Of a DNA stretch of 64,000 nucleotides, positions 26,168 through 36,730 are shown one piece after another. Location of the stretch: NCBI GenBank assembly GCA_015206785.1, contig JADEZQ010000006.1, positions 1 through 64,000 on the forward strand. Reading direction: 5' to 3'. Position 1 is the first letter of the stretch. Each line of letters starts with the position of its first letter. The stretch comes from Quinella sp. 2Q5 (GTDB lineage Bacteria > Bacillota > Negativicutes > Selenomonadales > Selenomonadaceae). The notes beneath the pieces were generated by a model, which made no database searches, was not told the origin of the DNA, and saw only the letters and a program-made list of their open reading frames with translations. The position numbers and the translations under genes were made by a program.

Positions 26168-27045
26168 GCGACGGTTTCGTCAACGTCAACAAGCCCGCGG
26201 GAATGACCAGCCACGACGCCGTCAATCGTCTGCGGAAAATTTTCGGCACGCGCAAAGTCGGTCACGCCGGCACGCTCGATCCGCAGGCTTCGGGAGTTTT
26301 GCCCGTCGCCGTCGGCTCAGCGACCAAGTTCATCGAATATCTTGCCGCCCGCGAAAAAAGTTACCGCGCCCAAATTCTCTTCGGCATATCCACAGACAGC
26401 GGCGACCTCGAAGGCGAAGTCATTGCCCGCGCAGAAAATTTCATCCCGCCGACGAATGAACAGCTTGCCGACGTTCTGTCGAATTTCGTCGGGGAGATTG
26501 AGCAGCGGCCGCCGAAGTTCTCCGCGATAAAAATTCACGGGCGCAAAGCCTACGACCTGGCGCGGAAAAATTTGCCGTTCGAGATGCCGACGCGTCGCGT
26601 GAAAATTTTTCGGCTCAGTCTCGTCGCGCTGACCGATTCAATTGCAACGGTCGACGTCGAATGCGGCGCGGGCACTTACATCCGCAGCCTGGCAATCGAT
26701 ATCGGCGAGAGCCTCAACCTTCCGACGACGCTCAAGAGTTTGATTCGCACGCGCGTTGGCGACTTCAAGTTGACGGACGCGCTGACCTTCGACGCCATAG
26801 AAAAAATCGGCGGGAGTTGCCTCCTGCCGATTGATGTTTGTTTGAATCACTTGCCGACGTTCGAGTTGCCCGCCCATCGAGTTCGCGCCTTCATGAACGG
26901 TTTGCCGACGACGGTTGCCGCGGCGGACGAGCCGATTGTTCGCGTCAAAGCCGACGGAAAATTTCTCGGCGTCGGGCGGATTGAACGCGGCGAGTTGAGA
27001 TCGTCGAAGATTTACAGCACGCCGCAGGACGAAGCGACGGCGTAA
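26164..27045 (+). CDS. truB: tRNA pseudouridine-55 synthase TruB
   Basis: A 293-residue TruB, which makes pseudouridine 55 in the T-loop of all tRNAs. GFVNVNKPAGMTSHDAVNRLR, then KVGHAGTLDPQASGVLPVAVG with the catalytic Asp, RPPKFSAIKIHGRKAYDLAR, and CGAGTYIRSLAIDIG. Start ATG overlaps the nrnA stop. The 3' end overlaps the convergent glpF gene by 34 bases, with no terminator visible between them. Confidence 0.95.
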   Translation: MSDGFVNVNKPAGMTSHDAVNRLRKIFGTRKVGHAGTLDPQASGVLPVAVGSATKFIEYLAAREKSYRAQILFGISTDSGDLEGEVIARAENFIPPTNEQLADVLSNFVGEIEQRPPKFSAIKIHGRKAYDLARKNLPFEMPTRRVKIFRLSLVALTDSIATVDVECGAGTYIRSLAIDIGESLNLPTTLKSLIRTRVGDFKLTDALTFDAIEKIGGSCLLPIDVCLNHLPTFELPAHRVRAFMNGLPTTVAAADEPIVRVKADGKFLGVGRIERGELRSSKIYSTPQDEATA

Positions 27046-27737
27046 GCGAGCAGAGCACCGACGAGCGGTCCGACCACGGGCACCCAGGCATAGCCCCAAT
27101 CGGAGCCGCCTTTGCCGGCGATGGGCAGAATTGCGTGAGCGATGCGCGGACCGAGGTCACGGGCGGGGTTCATTGCGTAACCCGTCGGACCACCGAGCGA
27201 CAGACCCAGTGCCCAAATCAACACGCCAACCAGATACGGACCTGAGCCGGGCGGCAGCGTGCCAATCGGCTTGCTGAAGATCATCCAGATGACGAACATC
27301 AGGAAGAACGTCGCAATCATTTCGCACAGGAAGTTTGCACCCGCGCTACGGATTGCCGGAGCCGTGGCGAAGACGCCGAGCTTGGTTGCGGGGTCAGGAG
27401 TCTCTTCCCAATGCGGCAGATAGGCGAGCCAGACGATTGCCGCACCGACGATTGCGCCGACCATTTGCGCGGCAGATGTCGCGACGAACTGCCCGAAGGT
27501 GTAGATGCCCGCCATAGTCTTTGCCAACGTGACTGCGGGGTTGAGGTCGCCTTGCGGTGCGCCGAGCGTTGTAGCGGTGAAGACGCCGAGCGTGACTGCG
27601 AATCCCCAGCCGACAGCTATGCATATCCAGCCGCCGCCTTGACCTTTGGATTTGTTCAGGGACATGTTCGCGCAGACGCCCGCACCGAAGACGATCAGCA
27701 CCATCGTGCCCATGAATTCGCCAAACAAGTTATCCAT
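27012..27737 (-). CDS. glpF: Glycerol uptake facilitator (aquaglyceroporin)
   Basis: A 241-residue MIP-family channel with six membrane segments and both pore motifs: LNPAVTLAK and MNPARDLGPR. It admits glycerol through the inner membrane by facilitated diffusion. ATG 27737 follows AAGAAGG. It is the last gene of the glp operon, 92 bases downstream of glpK. Its 3' end overlaps truB. Confidence 0.95.
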   Translation of the reverse strand: MDNLFGEFMGTMVLIVFGAGVCANMSLNKSKGQGGGWICIAVGWGFAVTLGVFTATTLGAPQGDLNPAVTLAKTMAGIYTFGQFVATSAAQMVGAIVGAAIVWLAYLPHWEETPDPATKLGVFATAPAIRSAGANFLCEMIATFFLMFVIWMIFSKPIGTLPPGSGPYLVGVLIWALGLSLGGPTGYAMNPARDLGPRIAHAILPIAGKGGSDWGYAWVPVVGPLVGALLAYAVASSCGVL

Positions 27738-27829
27738 AATGATACCTTCTTTCGGGAATGAATGATTGCAAATCGGCGAGCAGACGACGTGACGTTGACT
27801 GCCCGCCGAAAATTTTGCGCCGAATAAAA

Positions 27830-29329
<1,500 letters not shown>

Positions 29330-29383
29330 TCAAATACCCCTCCTCAAAATGTTAACAACTGCCGCGGAAAAAATATCACCCCC

Positions 29384-30583
29384 TCAATAAGCCTGCGCGA
29401 GAATTTCAATCGGGTGAACTGGCTTGATGTCGGTGCCGTGATGAATCTGCATGCGGCACGTCCCGCAGTCGCAGATGACCTTGTCGAAGTCGTGTTGCTT
29501 GACGCGCTCGAAAAGTTTCGCGCCAATTTTCATGGAGATTTCGTACTTGTCCTTGCGGAAGCCGTAGTTGCCGGAGATGCCGCAACAACCCGCGTCAGCG
29601 AGATTGACTTTTGCTCCGGCTTCTTCGAGTATGTCCTGCGCGGGCAAGCCGATAGCTTGCGACTTGAGATGACACGGCACGTGATACAGCAAGCGTTGAT
29701 TGAGCGTCTTGAAGTTGTCGTTGAATTCGCCGTGCTCCTGCAACATTTCCAAAAACTCGAAGGCGTCGTAGACATTGGTCGCCGCCTCGTGAAATTTGTC
29801 GTCGCCGAAAAGTTCGTGATACTCCTCCTTGAGCATGAGCGAACAGCTTGTGCACGGCGTGACGACCGGAATACCCTGCCGCTTCCAATCCAAAATCCGA
29901 GCGACGTTGTTATCGGCGTGTTGATGAGCCTCGTCCAGGAAGCCGGTGACGACCAACGGTGAGCCGCAACATTTGAACCGGCGGTCAATCAAAACTTCGT
30001 AGCCGTTGGCGTTCATGACTTTGACGAAAGCATTGCCGACTTGCGGCTCGTTGTCGTTGATGAAACAGCCGGTGAACAGCACGACTTTTTTGGCAGAGGA
30101 CGTTTGCTTGATTGAGCTGAACGCGTCTTTGAAAGGCGTCGCGGCGTAAGCGGGCATGTTGCGTTCGCCGGCGATGCCCAGCGCGCTGAAAACTCCGAGA
30201 GCCTTGCCGATACTCATGCCGAGATTGGAGAACGTCGCACCGAACGGAATTTTGCGGATCAAATTCGCCATGCGTTCGCCGTGAGCCAACATATCTTCGG
30301 AGCGCAGGTGCGGATGATTTTTGTAGTACTCGGCGCGTTGCAACATGTTGAGCGTCGAAACTGCCACGCCCGAAGGACAAGCGCGGTCGCAGCTTTTGCA
30401 GTTCGAACAGTAGTTCAAACTCTCTTCGACGTCCTCCTGAGAAAAATGCATTCGACCATGCGCAGGACCGACAAGTTTGGGACCGCGGTAATCTTTAATC
30501 GCCGCCATCACGGGACAGTTCGCCATGCACGACGTGCACGACAAACAGCGGTCGCCGGTGAAAATTGCTTTGGTGTCGCTCAT
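29384..30583 (-). CDS. glpC: Anaerobic glycerol-3-phosphate dehydrogenase subunit C
   Basis: A 399-residue iron-sulfur subunit. The N-terminus has two ferredoxin-type cysteine sets (CLSCTSCMANCPV and CSNCKSCDRACPS). The C-terminal half has two CCG domains (LFTGCFINDNEP with CCGSPLV; CCGISGNYGF). It anchors the GlpAB dimer and passes electrons to the quinone pool. Its start overlaps the glpB stop by 4 bases. Confidence 0.94.
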   Translation of the reverse strand: MSDTKAIFTGDRCLSCTSCMANCPVMAAIKDYRGPKLVGPAHGRMHFSQEDVEESLNYCSNCKSCDRACPSGVAVSTLNMLQRAEYYKNHPHLRSEDMLAHGERMANLIRKIPFGATFSNLGMSIGKALGVFSALGIAGERNMPAYAATPFKDAFSSIKQTSSAKKVVLFTGCFINDNEPQVGNAFVKVMNANGYEVLIDRRFKCCGSPLVVTGFLDEAHQHADNNVARILDWKRQGIPVVTPCTSCSLMLKEEYHELFGDDKFHEAATNVYDAFEFLEMLQEHGEFNDNFKTLNQRLLYHVPCHLKSQAIGLPAQDILEEAGAKVNLADAGCCGISGNYGFRKDKYEISMKIGAKLFERVKQHDFDKVICDCGTCRMQIHHGTDIKPVHPIEILAQAY

Positions 30584-31767
30584 AATGTCGCCCCCTTGTA
30601 AGCCGAAGCGATTGCGATGCCGCCCGCAGAACGCTCGAAAATTTTGTCGACGCCGCCGAGATTGTTGCCGACGACGTGAAGATTGTCGAACAGAACATTG
30701 CCGTCCGCGTCAATCGGATTGAGCCGCTCGTTCGTGAAAATGCCCGTCGTCGCAAAACCTTGCGGCTTGTCGCTGAAAAGTTGCGCGTTGCTCCAATTCT
30801 CCGCGCCCGTCGGGAAAAACACCGGCAAATCAAAAATCGGCTCGCGTGGATTATCGAAGTCGCGCATTGTGATTCCGCTGCTGTAAAAGCCGCCCGTCGC
30901 GAGGATAATTTTTTTTGCGCGGAAGATTTTTTCGCGGACGACGTTCTCAACGACGACGCCCGTGACTTTGCGCCCTTCAACGACGCCGCGCACGACCTTG
31001 GTGTTCTCGAAAAACTTGACGCCCGAACTTTGCAGAAACTTCATGAACGCGCGTTGCAGTCTGATCCCCGGCGGCGAAGGCGGCAAGCAAGTTGTCTCGA
31101 TGATTTGAGCTTTGATTTGCGTTTGAACGGTTGAGCGCGAAAAATTCCCCATCACACCAAAAATCGGCGGCAGGATAATCGCGTCGTCGGCAGTGGCGTT
31201 GAGCGTTTTGAGTTCATTGGCGAGCGGTTGTTCGTTGTCGGCGATGAGCTGGGCGGCGTCCATGCAGGTGATATCGCGCCCGCCGAGCAGGTGCAAATCA
31301 ATTTTGGCGGTCTCGAAAGTTTTGTCGGGGAAAAATTTTTTGAGATTGTCGGCAAGCATCGGCGCATAGAAATCCTTCAGACCCGCGAGCTCCACGACGA
31401 AAATTTTCTTCTTGCCGGCAAGTTGAGAGGCGTCCATACTTTCCGGCACAAGCGCGGAATATTTGAGCGTGCCGACAGCGGTCACGACCGGAATTTTTTC
31501 GCCGACGACGTAAGGCAAATTAGCCTGCGCAGTTATGTCGACCAAAAATTTCGCGGCGGCGTTGAGATTGCTCACGCCGATTTTTTTGTACGGGTGGTGA
31601 GCCGGCAAATTCTTGAGCGAGCCGAAATCAATCGTGCCGCTGGCCAACGGCAACGAGCCGGAGCCGTACGTCAGCACAGTGACGCTTTGCTTGCGAGAGG
31701 CCGCAACTGCCGCCGCCATCAAGCCCGCGAGTCCGCCGCCGACAACGATCACATCGGAAATTTTCAT
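30580..31767 (-). CDS. glpB: Anaerobic glycerol-3-phosphate dehydrogenase subunit B
   Basis: A 395-residue flavoprotein subunit. An N-terminal Rossmann dinucleotide site (DVIVVGGGLAGLMAAAVAAS), then SGTIDFG, and a C-terminal FAD segment (IILATGGFYSSGI; LHVVGNNLGG). It pairs with GlpA in the membrane-associated complex. It overlaps both glpA and glpC by ATGA, showing translational coupling. Confidence 0.93.
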   Translation of the reverse strand: MKISDVIVVGGGLAGLMAAAVAASRKQSVTVLTYGSGSLPLASGTIDFGSLKNLPAHHPYKKIGVSNLNAAAKFLVDITAQANLPYVVGEKIPVVTAVGTLKYSALVPESMDASQLAGKKKIFVVELAGLKDFYAPMLADNLKKFFPDKTFETAKIDLHLLGGRDITCMDAAQLIADNEQPLANELKTLNATADDAIILPPIFGVMGNFSRSTVQTQIKAQIIETTCLPPSPPGIRLQRAFMKFLQSSGVKFFENTKVVRGVVEGRKVTGVVVENVVREKIFRAKKIILATGGFYSSGITMRDFDNPREPIFDLPVFFPTGAENWSNAQLFSDKPQGFATTGIFTNERLNPIDADGNVLFDNLHVVGNNLGGVDKIFERSAGGIAIASAYKGATL

Positions 31768-33377
31768 CGCGCATCGCCTCCCGTCACGTTCATGGACAGC
31801 TCATAAATCGAACGCGTCATTTCCGTTTCACGCAGCGTCCGTCCCAGAAGTACGGGACGAATACCTTTCCAACGTCCTTGCAGAAATTCTTTCATGCGTG
31901 CCAAAGAATCTTTTGCGGAAGGTTCGGTGCCCAGCTCCGCGAAGAGAGCCGCCGCTCTCAACGCGCAGAAATTTCCTTGGCAGGTGCCCATGCCGATACG
32001 AGTTCTGCGTCTGACGTCGTTGACGATAAAGCTGGTGTCGTCCTTGCAAATTTCCTCGACCTCTGCGCGGGTGACGTTTTCGCATTCGCAAACAAGTTCG
32101 CGGCTTTCGGGGTCAGCTTCCAGACGTTCGACAACTTTTTTGAAACGGTCGACGCCTAAACGAGTTGCCGCAAGGTTCGTACCATAAGACGGGAAAAATT
32201 TTCTTGCGCGGTCTTTGTCGGCTTGCGAAACTTCTTCGACGAGCGGCTCATCAGCAGTCCGGCAAGGTGTATTGTTGCCGAGCTTGGCGCAGATTTGGTC
32301 GCACATCTTCTCCGCCATCAGCCGATACGTCGTGAACTTGCCGCCGACGATTGTGAACAGACCTTTGAGCCCGTCTTGCTCATGGTCGACGATTGCGAAG
32401 CCGCGAGACGCTGAACGCCCAACTGCACCGCCGGGCGGAATGTAAAGCGGTCTTGAGCCGGCGAACGTCCGCAGAATTCTAAAGTCGCGCAAGTCCTCAA
32501 ATGTCTGTTCGCCGATTTTAATCAGGCTTTCGACTTCGGCGCGGGAAGTTGAAGTGTCTTCGGGGTCGGGCACACTCATTGACGACGTGCCGAGGATTGT
32601 GATCGAGCCGTGCGGAACAAAAATATCGCCGTCGGAAGACTTGTGCAACCGATTGACGACATGATTGACAATGCGCTGATTAAACGCAATTAAAGTTCCC
32701 TTGTCGGGTTGAACGCCGATTTCGACGCCCGCGAGTTTGCCGACGAAGCCGGCCCAGCCGCCCGCCGCGTTGACCGCGATGTCACAGCCGATTTCGTACT
32801 CTTCGCCGGTGAATTGGTTGCGAACTTTGACGCCGCGCAGTTCGCCGTTGACGGTATCGAAGCCGATAACTTCTGTGTAAGTCTTGAGCTGACCGCCGTA
32901 ACGTTTCGACGAATCAATAAGTTGCCAAGCCATTCGGAAGCCGTCAACCGCCGCGTCGGGCACAAGATACGCGCTCTTGACGTGTTTGCGGGAAAGTCGC
33001 GGCTCCAGCCTGAAAGCCTCGTCCAAAGTTATCGGCGTCGCCTCAATGCCGCTGTCAGCGCAACCTTTGACCCAAAGCTCCTCGTAAGCGGGGTCGTCAA
33101 TGTCCAGGCGCGTGAACATTCCGCCGCAAGGTTCGACGCACGACTTGCCGATTTTGCGCATGATTTGGTTTTCGATGATGCATTCTTTGGCGGCCTCTTG
33201 ATCTTTGACGGCATAACGTCCACCGCTGTGTAGCAGCCCGTGATAGCGGGAGCTTGCGCCGTTGACCAAATCGTTTTTCTCGACGAGCAGAGCCTTCACG
33301 CCGCGCATGGACAAATCGCGCAGGATTCCAAGTCCGGTAGCTCCGCCGCCGATGACAACGACCGTAGTTTTCTCCAT
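31764..33377 (-). CDS. glpA: Anaerobic glycerol-3-phosphate dehydrogenase subunit A
   Basis: A 537-residue FAD-dependent DAO-fold catalytic subunit. VVVIGGGATGLGILRDLSMRG binds FAD; SRYHGLLHSGGRYAV and AVNAAGGWAGFVG continue the fold. A C-terminal BFD-like [2Fe-2S] region has CECENVTRAEVEEIC and GMGTCQGNFC. It oxidises sn-glycerol 3-phosphate to dihydroxyacetone phosphate. ATG 33377 matches the family start. It is the first gene of glpABCKF, behind the promoter at 33421-33449. Confidence 0.95.
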   Translation of the reverse strand: MEKTTVVVIGGGATGLGILRDLSMRGVKALLVEKNDLVNGASSRYHGLLHSGGRYAVKDQEAAKECIIENQIMRKIGKSCVEPCGGMFTRLDIDDPAYEELWVKGCADSGIEATPITLDEAFRLEPRLSRKHVKSAYLVPDAAVDGFRMAWQLIDSSKRYGGQLKTYTEVIGFDTVNGELRGVKVRNQFTGEEYEIGCDIAVNAAGGWAGFVGKLAGVEIGVQPDKGTLIAFNQRIVNHVVNRLHKSSDGDIFVPHGSITILGTSSMSVPDPEDTSTSRAEVESLIKIGEQTFEDLRDFRILRTFAGSRPLYIPPGGAVGRSASRGFAIVDHEQDGLKGLFTIVGGKFTTYRLMAEKMCDQICAKLGNNTPCRTADEPLVEEVSQADKDRARKFFPSYGTNLAATRLGVDRFKKVVERLEADPESRELVCECENVTRAEVEEICKDDTSFIVNDVRRRTRIGMGTCQGNFCALRAAALFAELGTEPSAKDSLARMKEFLQGRWKGIRPVLLGRTLRETEMTRSIYELSMNVTGGDAR

Positions 33378-33420
33378 ACTGCTCACCCTTCGTTGAAATT
33401 CTCCTGAAAACATTTCGGTC

Positions 33421-33449
33421 ATTCTATATCACATTTGTTTGCGGGTCAA
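33421..33449 (-). promoter_or_regulatory. Sigma-70-type promoter for the glp operon
   Basis: On the minus strand, TTGACC (33444-33449), 17 bases, TAGAAT (33421-33426). Transcription would begin about 35 bases before the glpA start. No palindromic operator for a GlpR-like repressor is obvious. Confidence 0.75.
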
Positions 33450-33477
33450 TGGCGTGTGAAAGTTTTCCATCATAAAA

Positions 33478-33505
33478 AAAAATCCCCGCCGCCGCGAGGA
33501 TTTTT
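33478..33505. terminator. Intrinsic terminator between the glp promoter and the 117-residue protein gene
   Basis: Inverted repeat AAATCCCCGCC ... GCGAGGATTT with A-rich and T-rich flanks. On the minus strand it ends in nine T and closes the gene at 33510. Confidence 0.8.
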
Positions 33506-33509
33506 CGTG

Positions 33510-33863
33510 CTATTTGAACAGCCGCCTGGAAATCATTTCGCCTATGCACCAGCCGACGATTGCCGCAATCAGCCCCTTCCAGCCGTGGTAGTAAACGCAC
33601 GTCGCCGCGACGGGCAAGCAGATTACCGCCTGGCAGAGCAGCCGCAGTTGGAAGTGCGTCAGCCGCCGCAGAAATTTTATGACGCGACGTTTGCTCTCCT
33701 TCCAATTGTACAGGACGCTGCCGAGCCACCAGCCGAATAGCCAGCCGACAACCGAGCCGACGAAGCCACGTACGCCGTTGAAGTAGAAGCCGCAGACGCC
33801 GAACGGAATAAAGCACAGGACGATCCATTGCGTCTTAGTCAGTTTGCGGAAGAATTTTTTCAT
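33510..33863 (-). CDS. Small membrane protein with an internal duplication, unknown function
   Basis: 117 residues with four hydrophobic segments. The two halves align: FRKLTKTQW...GVRGFVGSVVGWLFGWWLG in the first, FLRRLTHFQL...GWKGLIAAIVGWCIGEMI in the second. Each half has a basic segment with LT, then two hydrophobic stretches and a G-(V/W)-(R/K)-G...GW pattern. Members of this kind are not known to me. ATG 33863 follows GAGGTG. The neighbouring 61-residue membrane protein is 9 bases upstream and likely co-transcribed. Confidence 0.7.
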   Translation of the reverse strand: MKKFFRKLTKTQWIVLCFIPFGVCGFYFNGVRGFVGSVVGWLFGWWLGSVLYNWKESKRRVIKFLRRLTHFQLRLLCQAVICLPVAATCVYYHGWKGLIAAIVGWCIGEMISRRLFK

Positions 33864-33872
33864 GGCGACACC

Positions 33873-34058
33873 TCATCTCAAGTTGCGGGTCTTGCGGTTG
33901 CGGTCGCGATAGATTATCAGCAGAGACCAGAACGTCACGCCCATCACAAAGCCCGTGAACAGGTCGAGCCAGCTTTTGACTTTGCCGAAGCCGAAGATCA
34001 GAATGACCATAATGAGCAGATAGATGATGCTCCAGATTACGAAAAACTTTTTGCTCAT
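33873..34058 (-). CDS. Small two-segment membrane protein, unknown function
   Basis: 61 residues (MSKKFFVIWSIIYLLIMVIL, then a second segment LFTGFVMGVTFWSLLIIY) ending in a basic tail (RDRNRKTRNLR). ATG at 34056-34058 follows AAGGGGGG. Longer readings start without a ribosome site. It is transcribed away from the binding-protein cluster. Confidence 0.65.
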   Translation of the reverse strand: MSKKFFVIWSIIYLLIMVILIFGFGKVKSWLDLFTGFVMGVTFWSLLIIYRDRNRKTRNLR

Positions 34059-34114
34059 GACGAATCCCCCCTTGCGAATTGTAACATATCGCGCGTTTTC
34101 GGTCGACAAATTTT

Positions 34115-34143
34115 TTGACAAGCATGCAGCGGGCAAATATAAT
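34115..34143 (+). promoter_or_regulatory. Consensus sigma-70 promoter for the binding-protein cluster
   Basis: TTGACA (34115-34120), exactly 17 bases, TATAAT (34138-34143): a perfect match to consensus, 47 bases before the first binding-protein start codon. Strong constitutive transcription is expected. Confidence 0.92.
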
Positions 34144-34190
34144 GCAATTTAGACTTCGGACGAATCTTCGGTACTTGGGAGGTTTTGCGC

Positions 34191-34994
34191 ATGAGGAAGA
34201 TTTTTCTGCCGCTACTGTTGGCGATTGCGTTGTTGACGGGTTGCGGCGCGGACAATGACTCCGAAAACGTCAACAGCATGAAACAAACGCATACACTGGT
34301 TGTCGGGCTGGACGACCATTATGCGCCGATGGGCTTTCGCAACGACAAGGGCGAGCTTGTCGGCTTTGATGTCGACTTGGCGAAAGAAGTAGGCAAACGT
34401 CTGGGCATAGTCTTCGAGTTCAAGCCGATTGACTGGGACAAGAAGCGCGAAGAGCTTGAGAGCGGCAACGTCGATATCATCTGGAACGGCACGGACGTCA
34501 CCGAAGAGCGCAAGGAGTACATGACCTTCAGCAAGCCCTACATGGACAACCGCCAGATTCTCCTGGTCAAGCGCGGCAACATCGACCGCATTCGCACCGT
34601 CGGCGACCTTGAGGGCAGAGTTGTCGGCACGCAGGCGGGCTCATCGTCCGAAAACTACGTCAACGCCACGCCGAGCTTGAAGAACACCTTCGCCGCGTTC
34701 AAGACCTATCGCAACTTCGTTGATGCCTTCAAGGAGCTGGACAACGGCGACGTGGACGTGCTCATCTGCGACGAAATTCTTGCCCGCTACGAGATGAGTA
34801 CCATTCCGCCGAGATTTTACATCGTCGAGGCGACCGTTGGACCCGTCACTGAAATCGCCATCGGCTTCCGCAAGAACGACACCGAGCTTCGCGACCAAGT
34901 CCAAAAAGTTTTTGACGAGATGATTGCCGACGGCACCGCGGGAAAAATTTCCGAGCATTGGTTCCAAGCCGATTTGATTAAACGCAGACGATAA
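34191..34994 (+). CDS. Amino-acid ABC transporter substrate-binding lipoprotein 1
   Basis: A 267-residue family-3 solute-binding protein with lipobox LLTGC. LVVGLDDHYAPMGFRNDKGEL, then GFDVDLAKEVGKRLG, WNGTDVTEERKEYMTFSKPYMDNRQ, and GTQAGSSSENYVN are ligand-pocket segments; the Arg/Asp pattern suits polar amino acids. ATG 34191 is preferred to the in-frame TTG at 34185 because GGGAGG is 8 bases upstream of the former. It is the first of four paralogues in a row. Confidence 0.93.
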   Translation: MRKIFLPLLLAIALLTGCGADNDSENVNSMKQTHTLVVGLDDHYAPMGFRNDKGELVGFDVDLAKEVGKRLGIVFEFKPIDWDKKREELESGNVDIIWNGTDVTEERKEYMTFSKPYMDNRQILLVKRGNIDRIRTVGDLEGRVVGTQAGSSSENYVNATPSLKNTFAAFKTYRNFVDAFKELDNGDVDVLICDEILARYEMSTIPPRFYIVEATVGPVTEIAIGFRKNDTELRDQVQKVFDEMIADGTAGKISEHWFQADLIKRRR

Positions 34995-35016
34995 TTCACC
35001 AGGGGAGATCTTTACG

Positions 35017-35790
35017 TTGAAGAAAATTTTTTTGCTGTTGATGATTGCTCTGTTCGTGACGGGTTGCGTGGCTTCGGGCAAGACACCGAAACTCGTGGTG
35101 GGTGTGGACGACGAATTTGCACCAATGGCGTTCCGTGACGAACAAGGCAAGCTTGTCGGCTTTGATATCGACCTTGCCAAGGAGGTTGCGCGGCGTATGG
35201 GCGTCGATATCGAATTCAAACCGATCCTTTGGGACAACAAGCGCGAGGAAATCACAAGCGGCAATGTCGATATCATCTGGAACGGTCTGGATATCACCGA
35301 CGAAAGCAGGGATTACATGATCTTCAGCAAGCCCTACATGGACAACCGCCAAATTCTCCTGGTCAAGCACGGCAACCCGTTGGGCATTCATTCCGACAGC
35401 GAGATTGCCGGCAAAGTCGTCGGCACGCAAGCGGGTTCCAATTCCGCCGAATACATCAACGCCACGCCGAGCTTGAAAGACTCCTTCGCGGGTTTCAAGA
35501 CCTATCGCAGTGTCAAGACCGCCTTCGAGGATTTGAGCCTCGGCGGCGTGGACGTTCTTATTGTCGACGAGATTGCCGCCCGCTACGAAATTGCCGCGCA
35601 CCCCGGAAAGTTCGAGGCAGTGGAGGCGACGATTGGTCCCGTCACGAAAATTGGCATCGGCTTCCGCAAGGACGACACCGAGCTTCGCGACCGCGTCCAA
35701 AAAGTTTTCGATGACATGGTTGAGGACGGCACCGCCAAGAAAATTTCCGAGCATTGGTTCCAAGCCGACCTCATCAAACTCAAACGCTGA
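35017..35790 (+). CDS. Amino-acid ABC transporter substrate-binding lipoprotein 2
   Basis: A 257-residue paralogue with lipobox FVTGC. LVVGVDDEFAPMAFRDEQGKL, WNGLDITDESRDYMIFSKPYM and GTQAGSNSAEYIN align with the first copy. It starts at TTG 35017 behind AGGGGAG, 22 bases downstream of copy 1. The hinge region (VDVLIVDEIAARYE) differs from copy 1 (VDVLICDEILARYE). Confidence 0.92.
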   Translation: MKKIFLLLMIALFVTGCVASGKTPKLVVGVDDEFAPMAFRDEQGKLVGFDIDLAKEVARRMGVDIEFKPILWDNKREEITSGNVDIIWNGLDITDESRDYMIFSKPYMDNRQILLVKHGNPLGIHSDSEIAGKVVGTQAGSNSAEYINATPSLKDSFAGFKTYRSVKTAFEDLSLGGVDVLIVDEIAARYEIAAHPGKFEAVEATIGPVTKIGIGFRKDDTELRDRVQKVFDDMVEDGTAKKISEHWFQADLIKLKR

Positions 35791-35829
35791 CCCATTCCAA
35801 AAAATTTTGCTGAAAGGAGTTTTTCTGTC

Positions 35830-36615
35830 GTGAAGAAAATTTTTATGTCGATGTTAATGATGTTGCTGTTCGCGCTGTTTATGACGGGCTGCGGCAACGA
35901 TTCAAGCAAGAAGATTGTAGTCGGGCTGGACGACCAATTCCCGCCGATGGGTTTCCGCGACGAGCAGGGCAACCTTGTCGGCTTCGACGTCGACCTTGCC
36001 AAGGAAGCCGCCAAACGCATGAATGTCGACATTGAATTCAAGCCCATTGACTGGGACAAGAAGCGCGAAGAACTCACCGGCGGCAATATCGATATCATCT
36101 GGAACGGGCTGGACATCACCGAAGAGCGCAAAGAGTACATGATCTTCACCAAGCCCTACATGCAGGACCGCCAAATTCTTCTGGTCAAGCACGACGACGA
36201 TCAGCAAATCCATTCCGAAGGCGACCTTGAAGGCAAAGTTGTCGGCATGCAATCGGGCTCCACTGCGGAAAATTATTTCAACAACAACAAAGACCTCAAG
36301 AGCAACCTTGCGGGCGTCAAGCTCTATGAAAAACTCGACAGCGGGCTCGACGCTCTCAAGGGCGGCGAAGTCGACGTCTTCATCTGCGACGAAATGATCG
36401 CCCGCTACGAAGTCAAGACCAATCCCGACCGGTTCGACATAATCGACGTGACGACGGGCTTCCTGACCGAAATGGCTGTTGGCTTCCGCAAGGACGACAC
36501 CGAGCTTCGCGACCGTGTCCAAGAAGTTTTCGACGATATGGTTGAGGACGGCACTGCCAAAAAAATTTCCGAGCAGTGGTTCCAAGCCGACCTCATCAAG
36601 TACGTTCACAAATGA
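35830..36615 (+). CDS. Amino-acid ABC transporter substrate-binding lipoprotein 3
   Basis: A 261-residue paralogue with lipobox FMTGC. IVVGLDDQFPPMGFRDEQGNL, WNGLDITEERKEYMIFTKPYM and GMQSGSTAENYFN. Starts at GTG 35830 behind AAAGGAG, 39 bases after copy 2. It is more divergent in the ligand cleft (YMQDRQ instead of YMDNRQ; TTGFLTEMAVGF), so its ligand may differ. Confidence 0.92.
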   Translation: MKKIFMSMLMMLLFALFMTGCGNDSSKKIVVGLDDQFPPMGFRDEQGNLVGFDVDLAKEAAKRMNVDIEFKPIDWDKKREELTGGNIDIIWNGLDITEERKEYMIFTKPYMQDRQILLVKHDDDQQIHSEGDLEGKVVGMQSGSTAENYFNNNKDLKSNLAGVKLYEKLDSGLDALKGGEVDVFICDEMIARYEVKTNPDRFDIIDVTTGFLTEMAVGFRKDDTELRDRVQEVFDDMVEDGTAKKISEQWFQADLIKYVHK

Positions 36616-36656
36616 TGCACGATTCTTCAGCCCGTTTTCAAAATTTCAAACCGCGC

Positions 36657-36685
36657 TTGCAATGCCGTTGTCGGTAAAGTATAAT
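36657..36685 (+). promoter_or_regulatory. Internal sigma-70 promoter for binding protein 4 and the permease
   Basis: TTGCAA (36657-36662), 17 bases, TATAAT (36680-36685), 45 bases before the fourth binding-protein start. It lets copy 4 and the permease be expressed separately from copies 1-3. Confidence 0.82.
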
Positions 36686-36730
36686 GCAACGCGGTTTATT
36701 TCATTTTCAGCGAAAGGAAGTTTTTGGCGT

